DNA of 64,000 bases from contig OW799236.1 of the NCBI GenBank assembly GCA_941918925.1, forward strand, positions 83,974,213 through 84,038,212, given 5' to 3'. The stretch is from Phyto melanocephala (Eukaryota > Arthropoda > Insecta > Diptera > Rhinophoridae). Below, piece after piece: positions 37,783 to 49,755 of the stretch (within the stretch, counting starts at the first letter, position 1; each line of letters opens with the position of its first letter). A program made the position numbers and the translations under genes. The notes under the pieces are model-generated. The model searched no databases. It had not been told where the DNA came from and saw only the letters and a program-made list of their open reading frames with translations.

Positions 37783-38058
37783 AGGAGCTAATACACGGCA
37801 TGTTTTTTACATCTGACTTGTCAAATTCTCCACTGCAAATACAAACATGTCGTGTGTTACCTTTAAAACATTACTTCTGTAAAAACACATGTGTGCTCTA
37901 TTTTCTTCTGTAAAAACATGTGACATCAGTCGTTGGCACAAATCTCTGCTGCTGCAAAGCAGTCAGCGTAAAAGTACAATTTTGACAGACATGTAGATTT
38001 ACATATGTCTCACAAATTTTAAAGTCAGATGTAAAAAACATGCCGTGTATTATAGCCT
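37783..38058. mobile_element. MITE with long inverted repeats and TAA duplications, 276 bp
   Basis: The two ends form an inverted repeat. After a few mismatched terminal bases (AGGAGC versus AGGCTA), 31 consecutive bases are perfectly complementary, at 37,789-37,819 and 38,022-38,052, beginning TAATACACGGCATGTTTTTT. The element is flanked by TAA at 37,780-37,782 and 38,059-38,061. A 3 bp TAA duplication with non-coding content suits a PIF/Harbinger-type MITE, though TAA is common in AT-rich DNA. It begins only about 40 bp past the end of the family A copy. Confidence 0.75.
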
Positions 38059-38061
38059 TAA

Positions 38062-38924
38062 TATATATTAATAAGATATTAAATAAAATATGATCTTTAG
38101 ATTTTCAAATTCACTTTGGAAATGTGCTAAAACATGTTTTATATTTTTACTTTGTGTAGTTTTAAGTGGCATGCGTGCGTTCGGTCAAATTGGGTTAATT
38201 GTACATATTCATTTAACAATTTCTTTAATTTATTTAATGCTTTTTCTAAATTTAGACACAATATGAAATTTATTAGAAATCCATTTAAGTTTTTTTTAGT
38301 TGTTTTAACACTTGATTTTTTGTTTATTTTTACACACTAATATGACGAGACCGTCTGCATGTGTCACATGTTTTTCATTAGAAATCATCATTAGCTGGTG
38401 ACAATTTTCTTTCTCAGATTTTTTCAATGTTTTCAGCTTAATTTATCTTTTACTTAATTTAAAAACTTTTACATTAAGTTCTCTTTGTCTGTGTTTGTCT
38501 TCTCGTAAAATTGCATTTGCTGTTGATTGATTTTTGAACCAGTGTTGCCAGAATTGGGTTTTTGCTTAAAATTCCAAAAATTTGTTTTATAAGGACTAAA
38601 GTTGTTAAAATCGTTTCAAAAGCTTTATATTTTTATTGGGTTGTAATTTTATTTGCTATTTGTTATTATTTTTATTTTATTTTATCATATATTTTGTCAC
38701 GATAATCAAGCATTTGTTTGAATTGTATCATTTAATGTTTACTTTTTGTAAATATTTCAAAATGGTTGTCATTTAAAAACAGTATAATTTAAGAAAATTA
38801 ATGCGACAAAAATAACATTATATTCAAAAGCATTTAAAATTACAAATAATCATTAAATAATAGGTGAGACAACAGTATGATTACAAATCAATCAAAAATA
38901 ATAATTTGATTTCAACTGTTCTTC
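38062..38924. other. AT-rich noncoding DNA
   Basis: No feature was recognised. The frame at 38,134-38,340 is a phenylalanine-rich low-complexity string. Confidence 0.5.
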
Positions 38925-39151
38925 TTCTTGCTGAATAAATTTTTATTATTTTAAAAGTTTGAGATGTCAAAAAAATTAACAAAAATTTTGAAAAATTAAA
39001 CAAAATTTAAAAATAAACAATAAAATGTAAAAAAAATTCGTATAAAAATTGCAAATAAATTGGTACGTACAGTCAATATGTGTATGTTAACAGCAAAAGA
39101 CTATAACTCGCCGTAAAAAAGCAAAGATTGTCGATTTCAATTGTAGTCATA

Positions 39152-40447
39152 CAAGGTGGCGCAAAAGAAATTCTCCTATCAGAAAATGCTACAAATTTTG
39201 CAATTGGCCCCTAATGTCAGTTCTGTTTTGACATTTGTGTAGTAAACACATGCAAAATACACGTTAATAAACAATGTTACGCTACACTGCTCCAGAACGC
39301 GGAATATTGGTGACTATTTATTTGACCAATAATCGGTCGGTGACTTTGGCACAACGTGAATTTCGTCGCAGATTTCCTAGCCGTCCAACGCCTACTGGTG
39401 AAACACTGCGACGTTTAGCCGCTCGCCTCGAAGAGACTGGCACAACACGAGATGCTGCCAGGAGTGGCAGACCCCGGAGTAGCCGTTCTGCAGAGAATAT
39501 TGCTGCTGTAGCCGAGGATGTCATGGAAGCGCCCTCAACATCGACCAGACGACGTGCCACGCAAATGGCTATCAGTCGACGGTCTTTACAGCGAATTTTG
39601 GTACAAGATTTGAAGATGTTTCCGTACAAAGTCCAGACGGTACATCTGCTGTTAGCTGCTGACTGCCAATCGCGTCTAACATATGCTCAAGCCATCCTGA
39701 ATCACCACTAAGAGGAAGATGATTTTTCATCAAAAATAATCATGAGTGATGAGGCCCATTTCCATCTTAGCGGGTACGTAAATAAGCAAAATTTACGCTT
39801 CTGGGGCACTGAAAATCCGCGTGTAACCCACGAAGAGCCATTACACCCGCTCAAAGTTACTGTATGGTGTGCTGTTTTCGCTGGAGGAGTCATCGGACCT
39901 TTTTTCTTCGAAGACGTCGCGGGCCAAACGGTTACTGTGAATGGTGAGCGCTACAGAGCAATGATCAACGAGTTCTTTTTGCCGCAACTTGATGAATTGG
40001 GATTGGAAAACATGTGGTTCCAACAGGACGGTGCAACAGCACACACTGCACGTGCCACAACCGATATGCTGAAGGATGCATTTCCCGGGCGCCTAATCTC
40101 CCGTTTTGGCGATTTGAACTGGCCAGCAAGATCGCCTGATTTGACCGCTCCAGACTTCTTTTTGTGGGGCTTTTGAAGTCGCGGGTTTATGTCAACAAGC
40201 CTCAGACTCTTGCAGCTCTTAAAGACAATATCCGTCAAGAATGTGAGGACCTATCGCAGGAAGTTTTGGCCAAAGTGATGGAAAATGCCATAAAAAGGGC
40301 TCAAATGACAATCAACTGTGGCGGCGGCCATTTACATGACATCATATTCTCGACTTGATGTAAAAAAAATTAAAAGACCAAAGTTTTTCATTTTTTTTTT
40401 TAAATTACAGCCAAAAAACATCGGAAGGTTATTTTTGCGCCACCTTG
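39152..40447 (+). mobile_element. Full-length DD41D mariner-like element, 1,296 bp
   Basis: Terminal inverted repeats CAAGGTGGCGCAAAA are perfect over 15 bp at both ends and about 20 of 25 match in the extended ends. TA lies on each side (39,150-39,151 and 40,448-40,449). One transposase gene lies between, from 39,274 to 40,358. The total length, the repeat structure and the TA duplication are as expected for IS630-Tc1-mariner elements. The good preservation of ends and coding region makes this the youngest-looking autonomous-type element in the window. A related empty site is present at about 54,918-54,935. Confidence 0.93.
39274..40358 (+). pseudogene. DD41D-type mariner-like transposase, one stop and one frameshift
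   Basis: The gene would encode about 360 residues. The N-terminus has a first helix-turn-helix (TLAQREFRRRFPSRPTPTGE then TLRRLAARL, about residues 24-52). A basic GRPRSS linker comes next, then a second helix-turn-helix (MAISRRSLQRILVQDL). The DDE nuclease aspartates are in SDEAHFHLSGYVNKQN (39,748-39,750), WFQQDGATAHT (40,027-40,029) and TAPDFFLWG (40,153-40,155). The last two are 42 residues apart, hence DD41D. A TAA stop at 39,709-39,711 interrupts the linker before the nuclease in the same frame. After FFLWGF a one-base loss in the T run near 40,171-40,174 shifts the frame to the C-terminal part (VNKPQTLAALKDNIRQE to the stop at 40,358). The enzyme would cut at the inverted repeats and insert at TA. 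As sequenced it cannot be translated whole. Confidence 0.92.
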
Positions 40448-40580
40448 TATATATGATTATCGAATGATAATTTTATTAAACATATAAATGATAACTGGTA
40501 ACCATTATATGTTTTAACGATAATCATACAATTTAATCATAGTATGGTGCTCTTCGATTATGGTTACCACAAACATATTT

Positions 40581-41540
40581 TTTCTTTGCGTGTAGGAGAT
40601 TACTTACCCAATATATTGCTTAGATAAAGAATGGCATAGAGTAATTTTTACAAGGTGGGCATGTTTTTCTATTCAAAGTCAAATAACTGATACAGTATTA
40701 TGTTTTTCATTCAATATAGTTTTAGCTATAAAAATAATTGTAGAAAATATCGATATTGTCGCAGTATTTTCACTTCAAATATTTATTTGTATTTAGCAGA
40801 TTTTTTAAAACGAAAGACCTCTTTCCAATCATGTAAATTTTAGTGGAATTTTGTTTTTTGTTTGTTTTTTTTTTCATACAAAAATATTAGCAACACTTTT
40901 TTAGCATCAACTTGTAAGGTGTATAAAATCAATTTTGTAACATGTTGTTCTCTAAATATTTGTGGCTGAATTCTAATGATGTTGTTACTACCAATACGAG
41001 AAACATAACGACGACATAAAATAATTATGAACAATTTTTATTTTTCTATGATTTCGTGGAAAATGTTGTGGAAATGTTTTCAAGATATCTTCCGTTTATA
41101 ACAATAATTAAAGATTTTTTTTAGATGAATTAACTTTGGTTTTAATTTTTTTTTTGTTTTAAGAGAAAAAAATATATTTTGATTAAAATATGTTAATAAG
41201 TTCATTCATTAAAAACTGTGACAACTTTTTACAAGTTTTTACTAAAATCCTGTAAATGAAATTGCAAATTGAACCATAGTGGTATAATATAATGGGACGT
41301 ATGAGTAATTTATGCAGGGCTAATAAATTAATTAAAATTTCGTTTGCGATAATATTATTTTTTTCTGTTCAATTTTATTTGAATATAAATATTTGCCAGC
41401 TTATGTTGTCAATATCGGATTGATTTTTCACTATTCTTAAATGCTTGGAATTTAATTTCAATGTTTTAGGAGAGTGGTTTTTTATTTCAATAAGGAATGT
41501 GTGCAGCTAAAACATTTTTTAAAACCATTTGGACTAATGT
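40581..41540. other. AT-rich noncoding DNA
   Basis: Nothing recognised beyond T-rich runs. Confidence 0.5.
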
Positions 41541-41985
41541 ACACTCTTCACTTGAGAGTGTGAAAGGATACATATAAGTTTGTCATGCCGTTTGTAATAT
41601 ACATTCTGAATCGTTACAGATATACATATAAATTAATTTAAGTAAGTCCGTCTGTCCATTTGTATGTAAAAATCATGCCCACACACATACTTCAGACTCT
41701 AATAGGCTATTGAAAATCATGTGTATGTATGCACTGTAGGAGCTGAGATATCGCCTTCGTCGTTTACCCAAACAAAGTGAAATTTTACAGCTGCTATTTA
41801 ACTTCTTGAAACACTTGTTACGTTCATATAAAACATGTATATTTGGCAACATTTGTGGAAAAGCTAGATCAATGGGTTAATAACCGACAAAGATATCGGC
41901 GAAAAGATTTTTGGAACAAATGTCCATTGAAAGTTTTTATTATCGATTCTCCAACTTAGTTTTGGCCACAAATGCATCATATAAT
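41541..41985 (+). repeat. Diverged family B-like fragment
   Basis: The pattern CTCTTCACTTGAGAGTG then GGATACATATAAGTTTGTCA, GCCGTTTGTAAT and GTCCGTCTGTCC follows the 5' part of family B but with substitutions and missing segments. It precedes the repeat X insertion. A short piece with CCATAAAGTATATATATTTT and GATTGACTG occurs beyond the insertion at about 42,790-42,880 and resembles the same family. Confidence 0.5.
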
Positions 41986-41998
41986 TGTCAGTTATGAT

Positions 41999-42695
41999 TT
42001 CCCCCCGGGTGCATGGATCCTTGGTAATTTTTCTAGGCTTTGGTGTTTGCCAGCTCGTGGTAAAAAGATGAGACCAACACCTCTGGCTTCTTGGAGCCAT
42101 AATTTGGAAGAAAATAACCTCTGGTCAGAGACATTCACAAGGCTGACCAGAGTCCTATCTGGTACCATGAGGATTAGTAAGCCCCAGAATTATTGGTAAG
42201 GTCTCTTCGGAGTACACGTGGTGGCTGTAGTTATTCCACATAAAACGGAGTCGAAAGTGAGCGCTGATGGCTGACCTCGGTTAAGCTTCTGTTAACACGG
42301 AAGTTTTCAGGTGTTGTTGCCATCTCAACAGAACAGAGGCGGATGGTAGATTGCTTCGGTCTACCACTCGACCTCGGGGTGCTGTTGCCTCCTTAACAGA
42401 AGTAGCTACTCGATGAGTCGATTCGGCTTTTTTCGAGTTTGCACGCTAGATTCTGTTGCTGATCGGCTTGCAGCCTATAGCAAAAACCCAATAAGGGATT
42501 AGATAGCCCGAGCTCTAAAGCAAGGTGCATTTGCATGAACCAAGAATTAATGTAGGTAAATTGCAACCTGTGGCGTGTTGAGGTGCACACCATTTTCAGT
42601 GCTATGACAGTGGAGGCACGGCTTCAACTCAGTGGTTTAGACCACCGTCGGATTAGGACACTTGGTGTCGGTGCCGACGTTAATCTTTCCACAAC
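41999..42695 (-). mobile_element. Repeat family X, copy 2, with a 13 bp target-site duplication
   Basis: TGTCAGTTATGAT occurs exactly at 41,986-41,998 and at 42,696-42,708, bounding a GC-richer 697 bp insert. A perfect 13 bp duplication is typical of target-primed retrotransposition. Read on the minus strand, the insert begins near an AACGTCGGCACCGACACC block and shares ordered blocks with 27,160-27,830. No long open frame, poly-A tail or complete pol III promoter was seen. The end nearest the left duplication is CCCCCCGGGTGC rather than an A-rich tail, which is odd for a LINE or SINE. Confidence 0.75.
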
Positions 42696-42709
42696 TGTCA
42701 GTTATGATA

Positions 42710-44777
42710 GTGAAGATGTTAGTGGCGAAAAGTAACAAAGTTGCCATAAAAATTACTGAAATATAATTTCCAAAGCATTCATCTGCTAATCCATAAAGTA
42801 TATATATTTTGAATCCTTATAGATAGAGTATTCGATTGACTGATATGATGGTACAAGCTGTGTAAAAGGTATATAGGATAACGTTCCTACTAGTTTTACC
42901 TCATTGTGATTCGTTCACATAAAGTAATGAAAAAAAATCCTTTACTAATTAACAGCCCTATCTTGTTGGCCAAGTGTCTGTATAATTTCTAATAATAATA
43001 TAATATTTTCGCAAAAGGAGGTGTTTATCAAGTCGATTGTTTAACGAATTGTATAGCGTGCTGCACTGGCTTGCGAAAAACAATATCCATCCAATTGGTT
43101 ATCCAAGTGATTAGCCATGATGGCATCATACCACTAGAACCCTTTACATCTTTAGTTTTAAGTAATAATGGACCTCTGCTTAAATTACACAAATATTAGT
43201 TAAACCTTGGTATCTTCACACCAATTTTTAAATCCTTTTTAACAATATTTACACACACTTTTTATTATGTATTTTGTTAAGAGAATATTATACTGGCCCA
43301 GCACGTGTTCCGCTTAAGGTGCATTTGGTTTTAAAACAATTCACAACACAATACAATATTAAAATGTGCCTTGTAACACTTTTTTTGCGTTTTTTTTATA
43401 TTATTTTTATATACTTTAATTCGACAATTTTTAAAAATTTAGTATTCGATGCATTGTACAAAGTATTTCGTACTCGCTATCTTGTTAAATCATCTCATAT
43501 TTTTTTATTTTTATACTTTTGGTTTATTTGGTTTTTATCTAGTTTGTTTATTTAAGACATTATAATTTTTAATGGTCAAAGCCATTATTACAGCATCATC
43601 GGCATCATCAACAATTGCAACAACTGGTGGTTTCTTCTGTTGTGTGTAGGGGTTTTTGCGCTGATTTTACTTTAAAGATTTTATATGCAAAACTATATAT
43701 TTTGCAAATTATTTTTTATACTTTTTTTTATATTTTTTATTTACAGTTACAGACTATTATTGCCGGGATGTCAAAGTTCAAATCAATAACTGTTGCTATA
43801 AGTAAATGAACATATTCGTCTATAAAAGATGGATTTCTAACAATTGTTTCGCAAAATCTTTAAAGTGAAACAAACAAAAAATTAACCAACCAACTAATGA
43901 TGGGTTTCCTTCAACAAATGAATGAAGAGATGGTGATGATATTGATGATGATGTTACTGTTTACTTTTCAATAAAATTGTATAAAAATTTAATGTTTTCA
44001 TTAACGTTTTTTTTAGTTTTTCTTTAAACAAAATAAAGTTATTAAAAATCGTTAAAATGTAGAAGAAAATTTTTTTTTTTATTATTATTAGATTTGATCT
44101 AAGTTGACCTAGAAACAATTTATTTAACTTTTTTCTTCTTCGTTTTTTCTTTCATGATCGTTTTTTATGTGCTTGTTAAATACTCGTACACAGACATCTA
44201 TTTGTGGCATCATAAACTTCCTTGTGGCTGCAACTAAGTTTATATGTATGAAAGAGCATTTTATTTCTTAACCGTAGCAAAAAAAAAAAAATTGAAATAA
44301 ATTGAAAATAAACATTGACAGTTATTAATTGCAAATATCGTTAAAATTCATCGATACTACAAGCTAAATTGCCATGGATGGCTATGTTGATATTTAACAT
44401 ATAAACAAAAAAAAGACGGACTTTGGAAAAGACAGACAGACAGACCTATAAATTCACACAACCTGTAAGTTTCATTCCATTCCTGTGGAATAAAGTAACA
44501 GATCGTTTTCTCTACTTTTGATTTTAATATTACGAGGATGTTACCAGATTTTGGGAATTAGCTTAACCAAATATTAAATTTTTAAAACCTTTGGTAAGCA
44601 GTATTGATACATGAAGCTTTATACTTGCATTCCACTCACATCTTGTACCAAAATAAGGATCATAAAAATGTGTAAAAAAATACCATATCCTAGTGAATTC
44701 ATCCGCCACCTGATCGTCTCGGTAAGTTTTAGGTACCATTTTAAATGTTATCATTGTGGGAAACCGCGATATTTAAA
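42710..44777. other. Mostly AT-rich noncoding DNA
   Basis: A family B-like trace lies at about 42,790-42,880. Otherwise no element or gene was recognised. The frames at 43,274-43,555 and 43,615-43,809 are low-complexity hydrophobic strings. Confidence 0.45.
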
Positions 44778-46397
44778 AACAAGTGAAAACACTATATTCG
44801 GCTGTGCCGAATCTTTTATACCCACCACCAATTTTCCGTTCTTTTATAGCCTGGGTTTTTTTTCCCGAAAAATTTTTTTTTCCCGGAAATGCGAGATTAT
44901 TTTTTAATATCCCGGGATCCCGCAGCAAAACAAATAAAAAGTAAATTTGTTTTTAATTAAAAAAAACTTTTTATCAGAAAGCATAAAATAGTTTATAATG
45001 TAAAAGAAATACTTCAGAACTATAAAAACTAATAAAGAAACTTGAATTTAAAATTTAAATTGAGTAAAAATAGTATTTGTTTGTTATTAACAGTAATAGC
45101 TATGCAATAATCTCATTATATTAAAATATCTATCAATTTATTTGTATAACTTCGATATGCTAGAAAAATGTTTTCGTAAATTTAGTCTTTCAATAAAAGT
45201 GGGCGTTAAAGTAGGCGTATTGAAGATGTTTCTACTAATGAATGCAACTTAGATGTTTCACTACAGTCATTTATTATTCCAAAATCTTTATTCATAGAGA
45301 AATTATATGAATTTTAGATAAGCCGTTATATGGGTGGTAGGCGTTAAAGTGGGCGTGTCATCTAAATTTTCCGGAAAAACAATGACATTAACTAGAAGGA
45401 TACAATAAGCAAATTTCATCATCATAACTCTAAATTGGTCGGTTTTATGAGCTTTTATATTTCTTTAACAGTTGATAACGAGAAATGTGGTCGTAATAGT
45501 GGGCGTGTCGAAATTGTTGTAGTCTTTCAATGAATGTGGGTATTAAAGTAGGGGTGGTGAAGTTGTTTCTGCTAATGAATGCAACTTAGATGTTGCATTA
45601 TGATTATATGAATTTGAGATACACCCTTATATGGGAGGTATGTGTTAAAGTGGGCGTGTCACTAAATTTTACTGCATAACAATGACATTGACTAGAAGGA
45701 TATCTGTAGCAAATTTCATCATCGTAGCTCTAATTTTGCCGGTTTTATGAGCTTTTAAATTTCATTAACAGTGGATAACGTGAAAAGTGGGAGTTTCGTT
45801 AGAACAAAGCATTTGATCAAAAAGCAATATGTGCAAAATTTCAGAGTCGTAGATCCAATTTTGTTGCTTTTAAGACGTTTTTGTTTTTAAATATACCGAA
45901 AAATACACTGTGCGGTATAAATTTTCGTACATTTTGATCGATAACTCCTCTCCTAATACATATATTAAGATAATTTTCAGGGAAAAATATTGTTTTTACT
46001 CAGGAAATATATATTCGAAGTTTCATGAGTCTACGTTAATGCGTTTGGACACAATTCCATTTTATTCGATGTTCGAAGGACACGGTTTTTTCGACCTACT
46101 CTTGCTTTACGAGCTATAACTCCATTCCTATTCCGATTTAGCCTATTTTCAATACCAAACAAACCTTGTCTATAAGAAAGATTCTGGCAAAACTTGAGCA
46201 CCCTAGCTTTTTCGGTGCGACCTCTATCGTACTTTCAACAGACGGACAGACGGACGGACATAGCTAGATCGTCATCAAATCAAACCCTGATTCAGAATAT
46301 ATATACTTTATGGGGTCTAAAATGGATATTTCGATGTGTTAGAAACGGAATGACAAGATGAATATACCCCCACCACTTTTTTGGTGGCGGGTATAAC
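44778..46397 (-). mobile_element. Helentron-like repeat family A, 1.6 kb copy
   Basis: On the minus strand it starts TTATACCCGCCACC at about 46,397 and continues through TCATTCCGTTTC, CATAAAGTATATATATTCTG and GTCCGTCCGTCTGTCC. Repeated ACGCCCAC segments follow. It ends with ACCACCAATTTTCC inverted next to the hairpin GATTCGGCACAGCCGAATATAG and a CACTTGTT end at 44,778. The internal motif AATGCAACTTAGATGTT occurs at about 45,241 and 45,578, an internal duplication of about 337 bp. The order of modules matches the copies at 30.1, 35.1 and 57.2 kb. It has no coding capacity. Confidence 0.75.
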
Positions 46398-46550
46398 AAT
46401 TAATTGACAAAAGCCAAACATATAAAAAACAAGACAAATTATATTCATAAAAGGTGGCGTCAAAAAAATCATGTTATATAAATTCCTAACATATATAATT
46501 TAACAAATCTGTGAAAACAAAGAATAACTGCTAAGCTCGACTGATCATTA

Positions 46551-46620
46551 TAATACCCTTCACCTGTGTTACAAAAGGGTACATATAGCTTTGTCATTCC
46601 GTTTGTATTGTTATGTAAAT
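46551..46620 (+). repeat. Family B 5'-end fragment
   Basis: AATACCCTTCACCTGTGTTA then AAGGGTACATATAGCTTTGT and CATTCCGTTTGTA match the first 60 or so bases of the complete copy at 56.2 kb. After that the similarity stops. Confidence 0.65.
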
Positions 46621-49055
46621 TATATAAATATATATTTACTTTAGTTATGAAATAAATATAATAAAAGTAAACAATCAGTCTTTTCCTATTGCCGGAAAAA
46701 AATAGCCGCTCTTTTTTAGTGTTAAAAAAGTCCTAACATTTGGCAACACCACAAATGCTCAGTTAGGTTAAGTATGCTAAAATAAATCCAACTCACTTTA
46801 TTAGTATGAAAGATAGTATTATAATCATCCCTAAGATAGCATTACAAATATATATAATTATCTAATCATATATAATCCAGTAAGAATTCGTATTATTTTA
46901 TCTTTCGTTTTACTGCAAGGTGAACTCCTAAAACATTCCTATAGCACTTCTTTGCGTAACCATCTGGCACCTTTAGTAATTTCAATAAAATTTGTGAATT
47001 TTTTATTAAAAGTCTTCGATTATGTTGGGGCTCTTTTTTTCTTTCTCTCCGCTTTATCTTTGGTATGATTTGAATTTACGTGTTTTTTGCATACCAATTG
47101 ACACTGATCATCAGTTAATTTGTTTTAATTTTGCTCAATGCACCTCTCTGTCTGCGTTTCCATACGAAGCAATTCCAGTTTGTCATATGTGTGTATGTGT
47201 GTGTTGCATGTATGTGTGGATTCATATAAAATGGGATAGTGTGTAGCCAAGCACTGACATTAAAAGTGAATGTTTAAGTTATGTTATGGGTTTGTAGGAC
47301 ATTTGTTATCGGCTCCTTGAAATGGCATCTCAATGCTGGTACCAAACAACAACATACATATATGAAACATGAAGAGAAGTTAAAGGGAGATGTTGATGTT
47401 GTTTATTGGAATGTCGAAGAAATTTATTTTAATTTTTTCCTTTTTTTAATTTTATTTTGGCTCTTTCGTATGTAAGTATTGAGAGTAGTGCAAAACATGT
47501 GCAGGAATACGAGAAACGTATACTTGTTTTTTGTTGTGTTCATAAAATGTGTAACATTTTTGTGGTTAAACATCATTTATTTAATGAAAAAAAATTGCAA
47601 AGGTTTTGAATTGTTTTTATTAAAAATGCTAATTTATATCAATTGTTCTAAAGTTAAGTATTTTTAAGTGCTTTTGGTTTAATTATGTCAAGCTACATCA
47701 GAGGAAAATAATTTTTTATTACTTTAAATCTACTTACAAAAGACTACTAATTTTTTTTTTCATATCTGGCTGTATTTTACAATGTTGTTTTTTAATTTAA
47801 ATATCTCATCAGAATATCAAATCTCAGGTTCAGCAGGTAGTCGGGCAATATAGTTTAAAAAAAAAAATCTCTGTCTTAATCTTATTACCCCCCAAGCACA
47901 GATGCCCTGTACAATAATTTACCATACACTATTGTCTTATAAGACGCTTTTACATAAATTTAATTGGTTTCTTTCCAACACAGTATAGAGCGGCAAAAAA
48001 CACCATAAATCCTCTTCAAGACAAATTACAAAATTGTATTGGCAACACCCACCTACAAACAACCAACTGAAATCTAACCGTTAATTTTCAAATAAGTCTG
48101 ATATGAAGACAAAACTTAAAATTATAATTTAGCAAAGAAAAAACGAGACATACAGCAGCATTTTATTAATTTATGAGAAGCTTAAACAATTGCTAAATTG
48201 TATAAAATTATAAAGTGAAACATAACGGCACATAAACAATAACAAAAACAATATTGAAAATCGAGTTATAATAATATTTAAAAATAATAATAAATAACAA
48301 TTATGTTGATGCATGGTACAGGGACATGCAAGTAAATACAAACTAAAAAACAGAACAAAAAATGAATTACAAAATAATAGTAATAATAATAATAATAGAA
48401 TTAAAATAATCAAAAGTAACGAATTGAAAACAAACGTAACGTTTAAACACCCCCACCAAATGAATCTCAAGTTTTGTTTATGTGTTTTTTTTTTTTCTGC
48501 TGACTGTCTAGCTGACTATTTCTTTGACTGGCTGGTTGGTTATTTTTGTTATTGGGCCACCGGCTATGACAGCTTCTCAACTTTAAATGGCTGCTTTATT
48601 TGATTTGATTTCTATACTCTACCACTTTGTAACGCTCACTCACACACAGGCAAATTTTGATGTTGAATAAAAAAAAAAGAATTTAAATTTTAGAAAAAAT
48701 ACATCTAAAAAACTAAAATTTTTTCCACAATGCCACATTGAAAAGTATCATGAACAATCAAAATATATGAAAATGAAATATAAGCGATATTTTGACACAC
48801 TTAACGGAGAATAAGAAAAAAAAACTTAATAAAATTCACAACAATAAAAAATATCCTGGGGCTAAAAGCGGACTTCTCTAACTCATTTTCGTAAGAACAA
48901 AAGACAAATATGAAAATGATAAAACAAATGATACCCTACTCAGGAAAAAACTGACTTAGATATTGTAATAACGTACGTTATTATTAAACACTTCTTCTTA
49001 TAGATGTGATAGTGGGTTATATAGATCCAAGATGTCAATCTATAATACACAAGTG
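46621..49055. other. AT-rich noncoding DNA
   Basis: No recognisable element was found. The overlapping frames near 48.2-48.6 kb are low-complexity on both strands. Confidence 0.5.
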
Positions 49056-49163
49056 TAATTATAATTAAATTCGGCATCCGTCCGAAGGCATGGCTCACTT
49101 GGGTCCTCCGAGGGTCCCGTTGTGATAAATTAATTATAATTACTCAACAAGTAATTATAATTA
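49056..49163. repeat. Short GC-rich insert flanked by TAATTATAATTA
   Basis: The 12-mer TAATTATAATTA occurs at 49,056-49,067, 49,131-49,142 and 49,152-49,163. Between the first two lies a 63 bp GC-richer insert with TCCTCCGAGGGTCCCG, unlike the AT-rich surroundings. It may be a heavily 5'-truncated retroelement with a target-site duplication. The third copy shows the word is also locally repeated. Confidence 0.4.
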
Positions 49164-49499
49164 GGATATATGAAAAGGAAGAAAATAAATAGAAATTAAT
49201 TTTCTTTTCTGTTATGGGCAAGTAGTGGTAAGCTTATTTTTTTATGATTGCTTGGGAACAAATGAGATGAGGTTTAAGTTAAATAGTTTACAAATATTTA
49301 TTTTAAATGTTGGTTTATAAATATTTACTGGCCGAGGTAATAGTCAGAAGTTGTTGGGTAAGTATAAAAAATAATTTTAATGTGCGAAAAAAATTAACGT
49401 GAGTAGTTAATGATGGTTAAATATGTAGTTACAAATTAAACAAACTTCAGTTTTTTTTGCAAAAAATTCAAGTTTTATATACAACATGGCAGTTGAGCG

Positions 49500-49755
49500 A
49501 GGCTGACTTCCAAAACGTCAATTGCATTGTGTTTGAACAAAACATCATATTTCATAACGCCGCAGTACAATAATTACACAATGAATACCATTTCAAAACG
49601 CCGCCGCCAAATATTTTTAACGCAGTAAGAAGGCAAACAATGCACCGGTTTTATAGTTGAAGCATTGGCATTTAACTTTGCATATGTATGTGATTTAAAC
49701 ACAGTAGCAATACTGTATACAAACTTTGTTTAGGAACGTTTTTGGAAGTCAGCCT
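49500..49755. mobile_element. MITE-like inverted-repeat element, 256 bp
   Basis: AGGCTGACTTCCAAAACGT at 49,500-49,518 has an inverted partner at about 49,736-49,755, AGGCTGACTTCCAAAAACGT when reversed, with one base indel. The interior is non-coding and contains GCCGCCGCC-like and AT-rich patches. I found no convincing target-site duplication, so the class is open. Confidence 0.65.

Larger units (their letters stand above)
38925..40580 (+). repeat. Duplicated segment, copy 1, interrupted by the DD41D element
   Basis: Sequence on both sides of the mariner-like insertion (38,925-39,151 and 40,448-40,580) aligns with the continuous segment 54,740-55,060. Shared blocks to the left are TTTAAAAATAAACAA, AATGTAAAAAA and TATAAAAATT. 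To the right they are TATATGATTA, TATAACTGG-like and TGCTCTTCGATTATGGTTAC. The copies differ by many substitutions, so the duplication is old relative to the insertion. Confidence 0.7.

Noticed and set aside
39318..39629. Minus-strand open frame opposite the transposase
   Set aside because: It is a shadow of the clearly homologous plus-strand DD41D transposase.
43274..43555. 93-codon open frame with hydrophobic stretches
   Set aside because: The hydrophobic segments come from T-rich runs and no membrane-protein family is recognisable.
48171..48603. Overlapping 96-99 codon frames on opposite strands
   Set aside because: The asparagine-rich and leucine-rich strings mirror an AAT/ATT simple-sequence patch.
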